From the NCBI GenBank assembly GCA_943735955.1, contig OX030960.1, positions 7,223,361 to 7,287,360 on the forward strand: 64,000 bases of DNA. Reading direction: 5' to 3'. This DNA comes from Piscicola geometra. Its lineage: Eukaryota > Annelida > Clitellata > Hirudinida > Piscicolidae. The notes beneath the pieces were generated by a model. The model was not told where the DNA came from, did not search any database, and saw only the letters and a list, made by a program, of their open reading frames with translations. Below are positions 33,733-46,200 of the stretch, piece by piece. Numbering within the stretch: position 1 is the first letter of the stretch; every line of letters begins with the position of its first letter. Both the position numbers and the translations under genes were made by a program.

Positions 33733-36278
33733 CTAACCTGACACCTTCTTACTACCCACGATACGCAGAATCATGAGGAATAGTTGAACCATATCCAGGT
33801 AGAGTTGCAGCGCTGCGTAGATGTACTCCTCGGGACTGATCTGGTGCTTGCGGTTTTTGCCGCCGATTATCATCTGGGTGTCGACTAGGAGGTACTGTCG
33901 TCGTATTGGTGGTAGTAGTGGTTGTCGTAGTAGTGGTTGTCATGGTAGTGGTGGTTGTCATGGTGGTGGTGGTTGTGGTAGTGGTTGTCATGGTGGTTGT
34001 GGTAGTAGTTGTCGTCGTATTGGTGGTAGTAGTGGTTGTCGTGGTAGTGGTTGTCATGGTGGTGGTGGTTGTCATGGTGGTGGTGGTTGTGGTAGTGGTT
34101 GTCATGGTGGTTGTGGTAGTAGTTGTCGTCGTATTGGTGGTGGTAGTGGTTGTCGTGGTAGTGGTTGTCATGGTAGTGGTTGTCGAGGTAGTGGTGGTTT
34201 TGGTAGTGGTGGTAGTGATTGTCGTGGTGGTGGTTGTCGTAGTAGTGGCGATGGTAACGGTGGTTGTAGTGGTTTTATAGATGGTGGTGGTAGTAGTAGT
34301 AGTTTAAAATAAATAATAATCTTAGTTGTAGCAGTGTTAGTTTTATAGATGGTTGTCGTAGTGGTAGAAGTAGTAAATTTGTGGTGGTAGTAGTAGTAGT
34401 TTTATGGTGGTGGCAGTAGTAGTTTTATCATCACCATCACCACTCACCATGGCGAAGAGAAGAGCTCCAATACACGCATATACTAAGTCAAGCGTCTGCA
34501 GGGAAGAAGGATTAAAGAGAAGTAGTGATGCTCCGAGTTATAAAAGCGCTTCATCTAACAAAAATTAATTTGAAATGTTAATGAAGTTAAATACATTTTT
34601 TATTAAATAGATTGATGATAAAGATCCCAAAAATAAAAATAAAGATCATAAAATATATTTTTAAAACAACGATGAACATAAAAATAAATATAATAGTGAT
34701 AATCAAAAAAATATAAATAACAGTGATGATCATCGAAATAAAAATGATAGTGATGATGGTGATGATGACGACGACGATGATAATAATGATGATACCTCGT
34801 TGAAGCCATATTTGATTCCGATGATGAGGCAAGCGATGCTGAAGATCATGAAGATGAGCGAGAAGACACACAAGCAGCCCCTGCACAGGGTGAAGTCGAT
34901 CTGGTGGGTAGGTGAGGGGGGGGGGTTAGATGAGTGAGTAGGTGGAGGGTTAGATGAGTGAGTGGGTAAATGAGTAAGTAGGTGGAAGGGTGAGTGAGTG
35001 GTTAGGCGAATGAGTAATCGGATGGTTTATTCCAGACTGAAAGTTAAGCGTTTAAATTACCTAAAACTCCTGACATTATTAACTCTAATGAATTGAAATA
35101 ATGAATATATTTTTTAATCTTTGCATTTAATTTAAAATCATGGAATGACCAACGGCTCAAACCTTGGTCTGAATGGCGAAGACGGAAATGGCAAAGCAAA
35201 CTCCGGCTGAGATGCCTACAGCTATGAGCACGATCTTCGTTTGATAGAATCTGTAATAAAATATTTTTTTGTTTTTATTAATTTCAAAGATGGCGATATA
35301 GATGATCGATTGTTGAGTAGATGTAACAGAAAAGCGAATGATTTATGAGTATTTATTAATAATTTAATTAAATTAAAACTGGTAAATGGATCATGTGATG
35401 GCAGGATATAAGGGTGACTAACGCAGTAACAGTGCCCGTCATATAGGCCATGGCAATAGTCTGTGTGGAGGTGGGCGTGCTTCATCAGCCAAGTACACAC
35501 TTAAAATAGAAAAAAAACAACAACAGCCACAGCAACAACAACCACAACAATAGCAAAAAAATCAACAACGAAAATAGAAACACCAAAAACAACAACACCA
35601 ACAACCACCCAAACTAACCAAGCACCCAAACTAACCAAGCACCCAAACCAAGCAACCAAGCAACCAAGCAACCAACCAGGAGCGAGAGGCAGATGAAGTT
35701 CCAGGGCCACTTGCGCCTGATGCCACTGCAGCACGGACACGACAGCATGAAAAACGTCACGATGAAGACGCCACTGTGGTGGTAGTGGTGGTGGTATTTT
35801 CAATGGTGGTGATGGTGATGGTAGCGTGGTGGTGGATGTGGATGTAGAAAGTGGTTGTTGGCGGTGTTGATAATAATGGTTAATGTGATTGTTGAAGGAT
35901 TTCTGCTATTTATAGTTTTAGATAAGATGCTTGTGGTGGATTTAAAAAAAAGAAGACAGTGCTGAGTCTTTATGGAGAAATGTCACAAATAAAAAACGAA
36001 AGACTGATCGCTACTTACTAGGAGGTAAAGTAAACCCACGTATTCTGTATAATGAATTTTTTCACAACAGTCCTGTGGTAACAATGGTGATGATGATTGT
36101 GGTAGTGATGATGATAGTGGAAGCGATATTGATGATGATTGTGGTAGTGATGATGATGATGTTGAATTAAAATTAAAATGGTCTATAAGGGATTTTATTG
36201 AGAAGCTTACGTTTTGCATTCAATCATAATAATGGTTGTGATGATGCTGATGATGATGGTCATGATGCATGATGATGA

Positions 36279-36355
<77 letters not shown>

Positions 36356-38608
36356 TTTATAGTGCCTTTGTCTCGACACTTCAAATCTTTTTCTTCATCT
36401 CCCCCTTTCTCTCCTCTCCCTCTGTCTCCAGATTGCTCCCACACTTCTCAGCACCACTTCTTCCATCCTCCGATCCTCTTCCTGGTAACCAAGGACCCCT
36501 TCCATCGGGTCCTGTTTTCCACGCTCCCTTCTCCAAACCGTCAGCCATTCTTCTCTTCACTCTTCATACAACCCACACTCCAGCAAAACGTGCCTCTCAT
36601 TCTCTTCCTTCCCACAAACACACTTCCTATCCTCCTTCTCATACTTCCAACGCACAATTTCATTATTCCTTACCGTCAAGCTATCCCCCCTACACATCCT
36701 CCTAACTTTCGCTCCATCTGAACCATCTACATATTTTTCCAACTTTCTGCTTTCTGACTTCTCCTCACGGTATCTTCTCAATCTTTCACTTTCCTGTATC
36801 TTATTCCCCCATTCCTCCCTTCCCTTTTGTTGGATCCTCTTCACCAGCTCCCTTTCCCCCATCCCTCCGACCTCTCTTTCTGAAACGCCCATCATAAACA
36901 CTCTTGCTCGTGCGCCTTTTCCTCCACGTACCATTCTGCTCATAACCTCCACATCCTATTTTTTTCCTAAGTTGGCTACACCTCTCCACCATTTAGATTT
37001 CTTACCTATCTCCTCTACACATGCTCTACCTACTCTTCCTACTATATCTTTCCCCTCTAATGTCCTAATCATAAAGTCTGTCATGACCTTAGCCTCTCTT
37101 TCCCAGAATGTACTCCAGGCTGTTTCACCATGTACTACTACATTCCTAACACTGGTCTCTACCCCCCATATTCATCTCCCAAACTTAGTCTGCAAAACCT
37201 CTAACTTCTTTCTCTCCTTAGCTGACCAACCAACTGCTGCAACCCCATAAATTATCTTTCCTACAACCAAGCTTTTCCATGCCTCCCTGCCCATGATAAA
37301 ACGACTTCCCGATCTTTTTGCTCCATATTTTACCATGCCGATGATGATAATGATGATGACTCACAATGTACAGACGAATACAAAGCCAAATGTCAACAGC
37401 AACTGGGCTGTCAGGATCAGGTAGACCTGTGTGGTTTATTATTATTATCATTATTATGTTTTAAAATGTATTATAATTATTATTATAATTATTATTATCA
37501 TTATTAATCATCATTAATCTGCTTTAAAATAGACTTTTATTTGATCCCTTCTATAAATATTTTGGTTTACATGGGTTTACAATATAAACTTTATATAGCA
37601 CATGACTTTTAACTTTTATATTATATTTTATTGTTATTATTGTGTATTAAATATGAATTATATAAGATACACATCATTATCGGTATCATCATCTTCATCA
37701 TCAAAATCCTCCTCATCATAATTATTATTATTATTATCATCATCATCACCACATCGACACATCACCATCATCTTGTTTATATTGTATATGCCTAGATCAA
37801 TCTTCAGCAAGATGAGGCCAAAAAGCATACCTTCCTGATGAAGGCCTTCCTAATGGCCTTGTCAGAGAACGGATTGTCATCGCCAGTCTCCACCATCACT
37901 CCCTCTTGGTCCATCAAATTCATCTGCTTGCCCGGAATCATGGCAGCTGCATTGAAACCGGGCTGCCCAGGAAACTGGGGAAAACCCGATGGTTCAGGCT
38001 GGCCGGGTTGAGTGGTTACTGGTTGTTGTTGTGGGGGATAGCCGGGCTGTTGTGGTGGGTAGCCAGGTTGTTGGGGAGGGTATGGTTGTTGTGGAGGGTA
38101 TGGTTGTTGTTGAGGGTAGCCGGGTTGTTGTGGATATGGTTGTTGGGGTGGGTATCCAGGTTGCTCAGGTGGATAGCCAGGCTGTTGTGGGTATGGTTGT
38201 TGTTGAGGATATGGTTGTTGTTGAGGATATGGTTGTTGGGGTGGGTATCCTGGTTGTTGGGGTGGATATCCAGGATAAGGAGGAGCAGGCTGGTTTGGAT
38301 TGAAGCCAGGGTCTTAAAAAATGAAATTATTGTTATTCATTATTCACAGCTGTGTGTGTTCAAAAGATAAAGTTTAACTGAGGTTTAAGTTTTGTATTCA
38401 CCTTGATTGAAAGGAACTCCTTCAGCTCCTAGTGAAACATATTGAAATATAGAAAAAAATTATATATCCATTTTATCAATATATTATAATATAAATATAA
38501 AAATTTTGATTCAACCTAAAGATACCATGATGAAATCGATTAGAAGGATAGAGAAAATTACTATGAGATAAAAATCAAAACACCTTGTGGTTGAAATGGA
38601 GCAGACAT
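33733..38608 (-). CDS. TMBIM: TMBIM/Lifeguard family membrane protein (GRINA-like)
   Basis: Eleven exons (minus): 38584-38608, 38402-38428, 37831-38312, 37365-37426, 36019-36072, 35677-35773, 35423-35460, 35163-35250, 34796-34900, 34448-34495, 33733-33894. They join in phase to 395 residues. The N-terminal ~150 residues are a Pro/Gln/Tyr/Gly repeat region ([14 protein letters not shown]), as in GRINA/LFG proteins. Then come [20 protein letters not shown] at TM1, [20 protein letters not shown] at TM2, [14 protein letters not shown], four more TM segments, and [12 protein letters not shown] plus [17 protein letters not shown] at the end, all family hallmarks. These proteins sit in ER, Golgi or plasma membranes and modulate Ca2+ leak and cell death. 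The exact paralog (TMBIM2/3) is not decided. One intron carries a LINE fragment. Confidence 0.95.
33900..34310. repeat. GGT/GTT-rich repeat in the last TMBIM intron
   Basis: A degenerate trinucleotide array (GGT, GTT, GTC, ATG) containing a longer ~120 bp period: the block GTCGTCGTATTGGTGGTAGT and its neighbours recur at about 33,898, 34,012 and 34,126. Frames on both strands through it are low-complexity and not genes. Confidence 0.8.
36277..37330 (-). mobile_element. LINE 3' fragment (non-LTR retrotransposon) with (TAC)n tail
   Basis: The minus strand encodes the downstream end of an RT-type polyprotein: [22 protein letters not shown], then [12 protein letters not shown], and a C-terminal Cys/His motif [20 protein letters not shown], with frameshifts between blocks. 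The 3' end reads GTCGAGACAAAGGCACTATA before a (CTA)n tail of about 80 bp (36,277-36,356). The 5' side is truncated at about 37,330. The RT catalytic core is not included. It lies within TMBIM intron 4 in the same orientation as the gene. Confidence 0.75.
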
Positions 38609-38887
38609 CTTTTTCTTCAACTCTGCCCTTTCGAGAGATCCTTAATCTCGAACAATTTTCAAGAGATACCAAAGATAGTGATTAGGCTAACTTGCTAAAA
38701 TAGTTAAAGGGAAATCCCTGGATTTTAAAGTTTAGCGCTAAGCTATTTTTGCTAAACGAACAATTTTGTAAGGATATAAAACTTAAAGATTTACGCGAAA
38801 TTATAGGAAATTTATTTTTATTTCACGTTAAGAGGCGAATTAGAGATAAAATCGATGAAACAAATAAATCTATAGATATGTAACCAG
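38609..38887 (-). promoter_or_regulatory. 279 bp spacer between HTATSF1 and TMBIM
   Basis: The spacer must hold both the 3' end of HTATSF1 and the 5' start of TMBIM. Minus-strand AATAAA at 38,811-38,816 lies 72 bp beyond the HTATSF1 stop and is a candidate poly(A) signal. About 100 bp farther on, TTTAACTATTTTAG (ending near 38,696) looks like a splice acceptor about 90 bp before the TMBIM ATG. No TATA box was seen. Confidence 0.4.
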
Positions 38888-39518
38888 TCAATTAATAGAA
38901 ACCTCATTTAAAGAATCTTTTTCGTCTACATTATTTGTTAACTTTTCATCATTTTTAACTTTAACTGAATCCATGTCATTACTAGTAATATTTTCAACAG
39001 TATCAGTAGAAGCATTATCATTACCAAGAGCACCGTCATCCTTACTACCACTACCACCACCACTATCATCACCATCATCACTATCATCACTATTATCACC
39101 ACCACTTTCATCACCACTACCACCAGCATCCTTATTACCAGTAACCCCAACACCATTACTACCACCAGCAGCACCCGGACAAACACCATCATCAACACCA
39201 CCACCACCGCCACCACCATCACCACCACAACCAGCATCATAATCACCACCAACATCAGCAGCAGCAGCAGCATCTTCTGAACTCTGCAAATAAGAATGCC
39301 ACTTTTTAAGTCTTTCTTCCATCTGCTCCTCACTCTCCTCCACCAGATATTTGCTCCGTCCATCCCAATTGCATGCGCTTAACAGACGCTTGTCGAACCA
39401 GCGGCCGTTTAGTGCAGCCACACAAACGTCAGCTTCAGCCGGCGACTTGAAAGCCACTGTTACAACGCCTTCTTCGTTACGCTGTATGTGTGTCGGCGTG
39501 TCGGTATGTGTGCGTGTC

Positions 39519-39608
<90 letters not shown>

Positions 39609-42600
39609 ATGGAATGTTGATAACATGTCATATTATTCTACATTTCTATCTCATAGATATACCAGCGAACTAAAATGAGTTTTGATTTTAACCTTTAGAT
39701 ACACCTCCCCCCTCCACCTACGTCATACACTGTGACCTTCTTGACCCTTCCAAACTTCTTTGCTTCGTCTCTCACATCCATCATTATCTCGCCCACCTGA
39801 CTTGGTTCTTTCTGGTTATCCATTAGAAGTAAGCAATTAATATTTGAAAATGAATAGAAAAATAGAAAAAGTTTCAATTTGAAATCTTAATCAAAATTTC
39901 ATATCATTAATGGAAATAAAACTAATAAAAATAACTCACGTTTTTACATAGTGCCCAGGCACTCAAACGCCAACATTCATCCATTCATACGTTCCTTGTC
40001 ACCCCATCCCTCTTCATACCACACCATCCCAATCCATCTCATCCCACACCATTCCATCCCATCCCACTCTATACCAAGCCACCCCACCCCATCCTAAATC
40101 CTTAAAGCATCCCAACCCATCTCATCTCACACCCGCTCATCCCACACGTTCCCATCCCATCCCAATCTATCCTAAACCATCCCATTCCATCCAAAACAAT
40201 CCCACTCCATCTACCTGCATCAGCTGATGATCGAATACATTTTTGATGACAACCACCCTTTCATATGATGGCCTCGAATCCTCATTATCAGGCGTCCATC
40301 CCAGTAACCTAGGTTACCATACAGGGATGGGTGGAATTTTAATTAAATTATGATTAATTGATGGATAATCATAATCACTTTTTTCTGAATTATCTTTATG
40401 AAAACTTAAACTTTACAAAGACTCTTCACATCACTATTCCATCAGCAACCATATCGTTTTCCCCATGCATTCGACAACATAGCAACCCCCAAACCCACAA
40501 ACCCAACCACCCCCCACCCTCGCCAACCACCCCTCACCAAACCACCCACTTTTCCTGGTTCTCCTTCCACTTCTTCCTCTCAACCTTCGACAACTTTCGC
40601 CTCTTCTTACCCGGGTCGAAACTCCCCTTCATCTCAAAACGGGCGCGTTCAACACTGATGCGATGCCCATGCACCTCGGAGCCGTCGATGATGTCCAGGG
40701 CTAGTTGCACTGATTCGGGCTGTGGCAGTGAATTTATTCAAATTTAATTATTTTTACTAACATATATTAGTTTATATTGAGATTTATTGTATTTTAAAAC
40801 TCTCTATTTTAATTATTTTATTACAATACAAAATTTTATAACCTTTCATTAACAATGTATCTTACCCATCATTCTTAAAAAAGATTTGTCACTATTTAAT
40901 TACATTAATACTGTATTATTCCAGGGTATGCACCTTGACATAGCAGCACCTGGCATCCCCCTTATTCAGTCCATCCTCCCTCTTGTACAACTTCACCTTG
41001 GCTCTCTTGCTGATAGGGTCTACTGCCAACAAACCTACCTTGATGATAATGGTGGTGGGGATGATGATGATAGTGATGATGATGGTGATGGGGATGATGA
41101 TGACGGGGATGGAAATGATGATGGGGATGATGATGATGGTGATGAAGACGATGGGGATGATGATGATGATGGTGATGGGGATGATGATGATGATGGTGAT
41201 GAGGATGATGATGATGGGGATGGAAATGATGATGGGGATGATGATGATGGGGATGACGATGATGGGGATGATGATGATGGTGATGAAGACGATGGGGATG
41301 ATGATGATGATGGTGATGATGATGATGGGGATGGAAATGATGATGGGGATGAAGACGATGGGGATGATAAATAAATAAATAAATGTCAGTTTTGTATAGC
41401 GCCCGGGCATGCAACTGAAGCGCCACTCACACGACATAAGTCGTGAAACACTGCATCATATACACTAGGTATATGATAGCTCACGGTTGGCTGTACAGGG
41501 ATTTGAACTGGCGACCTTTAAGTTGCAGGTCTAACGACTTACCATCTAAGCCAACACGCTCGCCATGATGATGGTGATGGGGATGATGATGATGGGGATG
41601 ATGATGATGGGGATGATGATGATGATGATGGGGATGATGATGATGATGGTGATGGGGATGATGATGATGGGGATGATGATGATGGGGATGATGATGATGA
41701 TGGTGATGGGGATGATGATGATGGGGATGGAAATGATGATGATGGGGATGATGATGATGGGGATGGAAATGATGGTGATGGGGATGATGATGATGGTGAT
41801 GATGATGATGGGGATGGAAATGATGATGAAAGTGGAGGGTGCGAATCTTCAAATATTATTATAAAACTAACTGATCAACTAATGAATAAATAAATCGATA
41901 AAATAATAAAATTTATTAATTTCTTATTTTCACATACATTCCCTTCACCTTGCTCATCAGAGTTACAAATTCCTCTTCTGTGGTTTCTTCTGGCAAGCCA
42001 CACACATATACATTGGTGTTTTTATTTTCACCTACTTCGCACCAAGCTGTGTAGTAGTGGAAAGTAAGTTAGAAGACAATTTTATTTTATTAAATAAAAA
42101 AATTAAATTATTTCAATAAAATTTTAACATTTTGTTTACCAGGTAAACTTTACCTGGTTCGGTTATTTTTCTTTTTGCTTTTTCTTTAGCAAGTTTTTTA
42201 GCTTTACTTTTTTCAAGTTTTTCATCTTTTTTTTCACTGTCATCATCAATTTTGATTACAGCTTTAGCATCTACATTTTCATCTTCATCTTCTTCATCAT
42301 TTTTATTTTTTATAAACTTTTCAAGTTCTTTAGATACTCTTTCTTCATTCTTGGCGATTTCTGCTTGCTGTGCATGATACAGGCGACAATATTCTTCATA
42401 CCACGACCTGTATTCCTCAGAATTTATATCCGCTGGTTTCCTAGCCATCAGTTCATTTATGTTAGCATTGTGAGAACTGAGGTTTGCAGGAGTTTCTCCG
42501 TAATTCATCTGATACTTTGCTATGAAAAAATCGTCAATCTTGGGAAACCAGGCCTTTTTCTCTTCGTCAAATTCATACACAGTGCCATCTTCATCTGTCC

Positions 42601-42679
42601 TAACTTTCTTGCTTGCCTCTTTTTCTCTCTCGACTTCTTCTAGTCGTAACTGCTCTTCAAATTCATCATACTTTTCCAT
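38888..42679 (-). CDS. HTATSF1: Tat-SF1 homolog (U2 snRNP-associated splicing factor)
   Basis: Seven exons (minus): 42154-42679, 41949-42046, 40934-41038, 40550-40719, 40215-40308, 39722-39811, 38888-39481, in phase to 558 residues. The N-terminus has a charged region with DGTVYEFDEEKKAWFPKID. RRM1 runs from NTNVYVCGLPEETTEEEFV through AKVKLYKREDG and GDARCCYVK to HRISVERARFEMKG. A basic linker, KKRRKLSKVERKKWKE, follows. The second, UHM-type RRM has ERVVVIKNVFD, GVVTVAFKSPAEADVCV and the signature NGRWFDKR. The tail is acidic and Gly/Asp/Ser-rich. Human Tat-SF1 and yeast Cus2 act in the nucleus with SF3b1/U2 snRNP. The gene is divergent from protein 4.1 (620 bp apart) and closely followed by TMBIM. 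Its introns carry a GT array and a SINE. Confidence 0.95.
39520..39605. repeat. (GT)n in HTATSF1 intron 6
   Basis: A pure GT dinucleotide array close to the acceptor of the last exon. A long minus-strand frame runs from it into the exon as His-Thr repeats but is excluded by the acceptor ACATACAG at 39,482-39,489. Confidence 0.9.
41041..41830. repeat. GATGATGGGGAT-type minisatellite in HTATSF1 intron 2
   Basis: Degenerate GAT/GGGGAT array on both sides of a SINE (41,041-41,370 and 41,565-41,830). Frames through it read as Asp/Gly, Met/Gly or His/Pro repeats and are artefacts. Confidence 0.9.
41371..41564 (-). mobile_element. tRNA-derived SINE, best preserved copy
   Basis: On the minus strand it starts GGCGAGCGTGTTGGCTTAGA (A box TGGCTTAGATGG), has a B box AGTTCAAATCCC 40 bases on, a body with CACGACTTATGTCGTGT-like palindromic sequence, and a 3' part CGCTTCAGTTGCATGCCCGG then GCGCTATACAAAACTGACAT ending in (TTTA)n. 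This is a tRNA head joined to a CR1/L2-like tail. Relatives of its tail occur at 10,635 and 27,080. It interrupts the GAT minisatellite of HTATSF1 intron 2. Confidence 0.85.
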
Positions 42680-43292
42680 TTCTAGTGAATTGAAAATAAA
42701 TTTAATAAGAGATCAGTTTGAAAATATTCATTGACCATGAATTCTTTTTAGTTACATTGAGTGAAAATCTCAATTTGAAAGTGAAAACTAATCGTTAAAT
42801 CGTGAATATTTCACAAAAACTTTAACAAGTTTTTTTTCAAAAAATAATAATGACAATTTTAAATTCTTTATCATTATTAGCTAGTGAAAAAATAATATTT
42901 TTTTGATAAAATTTTCTTATTGAGAACATATTATATTAAGAAACTCTGACTCTACCTCAATTAAGTATCATTAATGTAATTAAATAGTGAAAAATTCTTT
43001 ATAAGAAGACGTGTAAAATAGATTATATATGATTTTAAAGTTGTCTGATTATATGAGAAAGGTTATAAAACTATATAATAATGAAATAATGGAGGTAGAA
43101 AGCTTTAAAAGAAATAATAAGTGCACTTACACTATTGGCTAGCATCCTGGAAGGTCTGACATCCTTTTACCTTGCATTCGTCAATGGTTTTCACAATTTT
43201 GACAATCAACAAAAATCTTTGAAGACATTTTTAAACACTCTTTCCTTAAACTCCACTCTCAAACACCTCAATCTTCTTCTTTCTCTCTCTAG
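42680..43292. promoter_or_regulatory. Shared divergent promoter region, HTATSF1 and protein 4.1
   Basis: The two genes are transcribed away from this 0.6 kb AT-rich interval. The polypyrimidine tract and acceptor TTCTTTCTCTCTCTAG at 43,277-43,292 precede the 4.1 start codon by only 6 bp. So protein 4.1 should have a 5' non-coding exon in or beyond this interval, which was not located. No clear TATA box. Confidence 0.45.
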
Positions 43293-43298
43293 ATTAAA

Positions 43299-46200
43299 AT
43301 GCCTGGAGAACTTACTTTGAAAGACGAAGAAGATGGGAGAAAGTATGTGGTGAGTGGTGACGGCCTCAAGAAGCCTGTAAAATGCAAGGTTCTCATGCTG
43401 GATGGAACGGAATCCTTGTTCGAAGTTGAAGTGAGTGAAAAAATATAATGGAAATTATTAAAAAGTTAATAATCGATAAGTTTTTGAAATGTGATAGTAT
43501 TAATCTTATTTAAGGATTGTTAACTAGACCAAAACATCACGATTTATCGATTTTTGTAAAATCAGGAAAGTTCCATAGGAAACGTACTGTTCCTCAAAGC
43601 ATGTGAGCACTTGAATCTACTGGAGACTGACTACTTTGCTTTGAGCTTCACCCAGGCCGATACCAAGGTGATTGCATGTGAAGTAAAGGTCAATAATAGT
43701 GGTGGTGTTATGAGTGAAGATTGTTGGAAATTATTATAGTTAAGCGCTTAGAAAAGAATTGATTTAGTATTGTAAAACAGTATAAAATTTCATGTAACGC
43801 TTAAATCATGATGTTTAGGTGTGGCTGAAGAAAGAAGAACCAATAAAAAAGCAGCTGAGAAGTAAGTCCACGACGCGCTTACCACGCATTCTCATCATCG
43901 CTTGCATCATTGTTACACATTTTTAAATCATTTTCATCGATATTTTAAAATTTAATAAATAAATAAAATAATTGTAAAAGGCGTAACTTCAGAAAGCACC
44001 AAACAATAGTACCAAACTTGATAGCGCTTTTATTCAGCATCTTTAATACACGATGCATCCCTGAAGTAAATATAAATAATACTTATTATTACTACACAAC
44101 AGAAGCCCCTTGGAACTTCAGTTTCGAAGTGAAGTTCTACCCGAGAGAGCTTTGTCACCTGAAGGAGGAACTAACCCGCTACCAAGTGTACCTGCAAGTC
44201 AGGGTGGACGTGCTCGAGGGAAAGTTAGTGTTGTGTGCTGGCGCCTTAATTATAAGTATAATTTTATAGTTATAATTATCGTCTATTGCTTTTTTAATTT
44301 AACTCGACATAACCGAGTGTGGTCAAATATAGGTTAAATATTTATTTGATTAATTTTTTTCTCAACGGTGGTTGTTAAAGGTGATCGTGTATTTATAGTA
44401 ATTAAAATTCCATTAATATGAAACGAAAAGACCAATATAACTTATGGGAAAATTCTAAAAACCTCCCATGAACTCACTCCAGACTAGTTTGTTCTTTTGT
44501 GACGCAAGCGATCCTGGCTTCATACGCCTTCCAATCGCAACTGGGTGACTGGGATCCAACGGAGATGGGCGACGATTATGCCACCAACATTCGCTTCTGT
44601 CCCGCTCAAACTCTTGAACTGGCCGCTGAAGTGATCGAGCTGCACAAGAATCACAGGTAGAGGAGAAAGATAAACTTGATAAGTATTTTATTGTATTGTA
44701 TTAAAATACAATAAGACGATGAATTTAATTAAAGTGACCAAAACCCTTACAGAGATTGGAAATTTTTAGTTTGACAGAGAATTAAGTGTATTTAAATTAA
44801 GTTCACAGCAATAATTATTCAATAACGCTTTTTTTCAAGTTACTTTTTTTATCAACTTTTTTAAACTGCTTTTTATCTTATCTAATAAAACCATTGAAAT
44901 TAATCGCTCGTTGTAATGCAAAGTCTTAAAGATATTCTTAAAATCCATCAAAATTGCAAAAAACTTTATTTTAAATTTCAATAAACTTTATTTTAAATTG
45001 CATTAAAACTTTATTTTAAATTGCAATAAAACTTTATTTTAAATTGCATTAAAACTTTATTTTAAATTGCATTAAAACTTTATTTTAAATTGCATTAAAA
45101 CTTTATTTTAAATTGCATTAAAACTTTATTTTAAATTGCATTAAAACTTTATTTTAAATTGCATTAAAACTTTATTTTAAATTGCATTAAAACTTTATTT
45201 TAAATTGCATTAAAACTTTCTTTCAAATTGCATTAAAATTCATTTTAAATTGCATCAAAACCTTCTTTTAAATTGCATCAAAACTTTCTTTCATCTCTAC
45301 AAATCGTAAAAACGCAGAGGAATGCCAGCGGAGACCGCAGAGTACAAGTACCTCGAGAACTCCATGGTGATCTCGATGTACGGCTGTCACATGGTCGATG
45401 CTAAGGTTGGTTGCCTCTTAAGAAAAAAAAATAATGTATAAATGTTTTTTTAAACATTAAAAAGCCGGTTTTATAATTTAAAAACTGTAAAAATAAAATA
45501 CACTCTCATCATTAAATAAAGCATCAACCGCACACCCACTAAAGGACCGTAACGGCTCTACGTTAAGATTGGGTGTCAGCGGGGTGGGCTTCGTATGCCA
45601 CAAAGAACGCATTGTTTTGCGCAGACATCATTGGACAAGAGTGGTGAAGATCTCGTTCAAGAGGAACAAGTTCAAAGTGCTCCTAAGGTCTTTCGAAGGC
45701 TCCAACGAGGTGGATGTTTGATTGTCTGATTACAAGATTTGTAGAAAAAAATATAATTTAAAATTTTTATATTTTAATGAAAATTATTTATTTATTTGAG
45801 TTTAAAATTTAATTGTTATTGATTAGAATCAATAATTTTAATAATTATTTAACATCACGCCACCAGCCAGTGACCGAAGAATATGCGTTGGCTGATCGCA
45901 AGGCGGCCAAGCGATTCTGGAGACTGGCTGTTGAGCACCACGCCTTCTTCAGGTTCTTGTTGCTGTTGTGCTTGTTGTTGCTGTGGTGGTTGTTGTGCTT
46001 GCTGTGGTGGTTGTTGTGCTTGTTGTTGCTGTTGTGCTTGTTGTGGTTGTTGCGGTGGTTGTTGTTTGCTGTGCGATTACAGTTTTTGTCGGAAATATTT
46101 TGGTATTTTGCTTTATTGCTGCTTTTATTTGCTGGGAATTTTTTTATAGTTGTTTTTTTTCTTTTTTTCCATAATTTTCTTGATCTGTATTTCTACACTA

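Noticed and set aside
33752..34312. Gly/Cys/Ser-rich and poly-Thr proteins over 120 residues
   Set aside because: They overlap the GGT-rich intron repeat and part of the last TMBIM exon in the wrong frame.
36557..36992. Independent Arg/Glu-rich gene on the minus strand
   Set aside because: The CVCGKEE...HVLLEC motif and the 3' tail identify it as a LINE fragment.
39360..39631. HTATSF1 C-terminal protein starting in a His-Thr repeat
   Set aside because: A consensus acceptor at the exon edge and phase agreement with exon 6 show the repeat is intronic.
40886..41437. Asp/Gly-rich, Ile-rich and His/Pro-rich frames
   Set aside because: They read through the GAT minisatellite in an HTATSF1 intron, and true exon 3 of that gene lies in the minus strand at 40,934-41,038.
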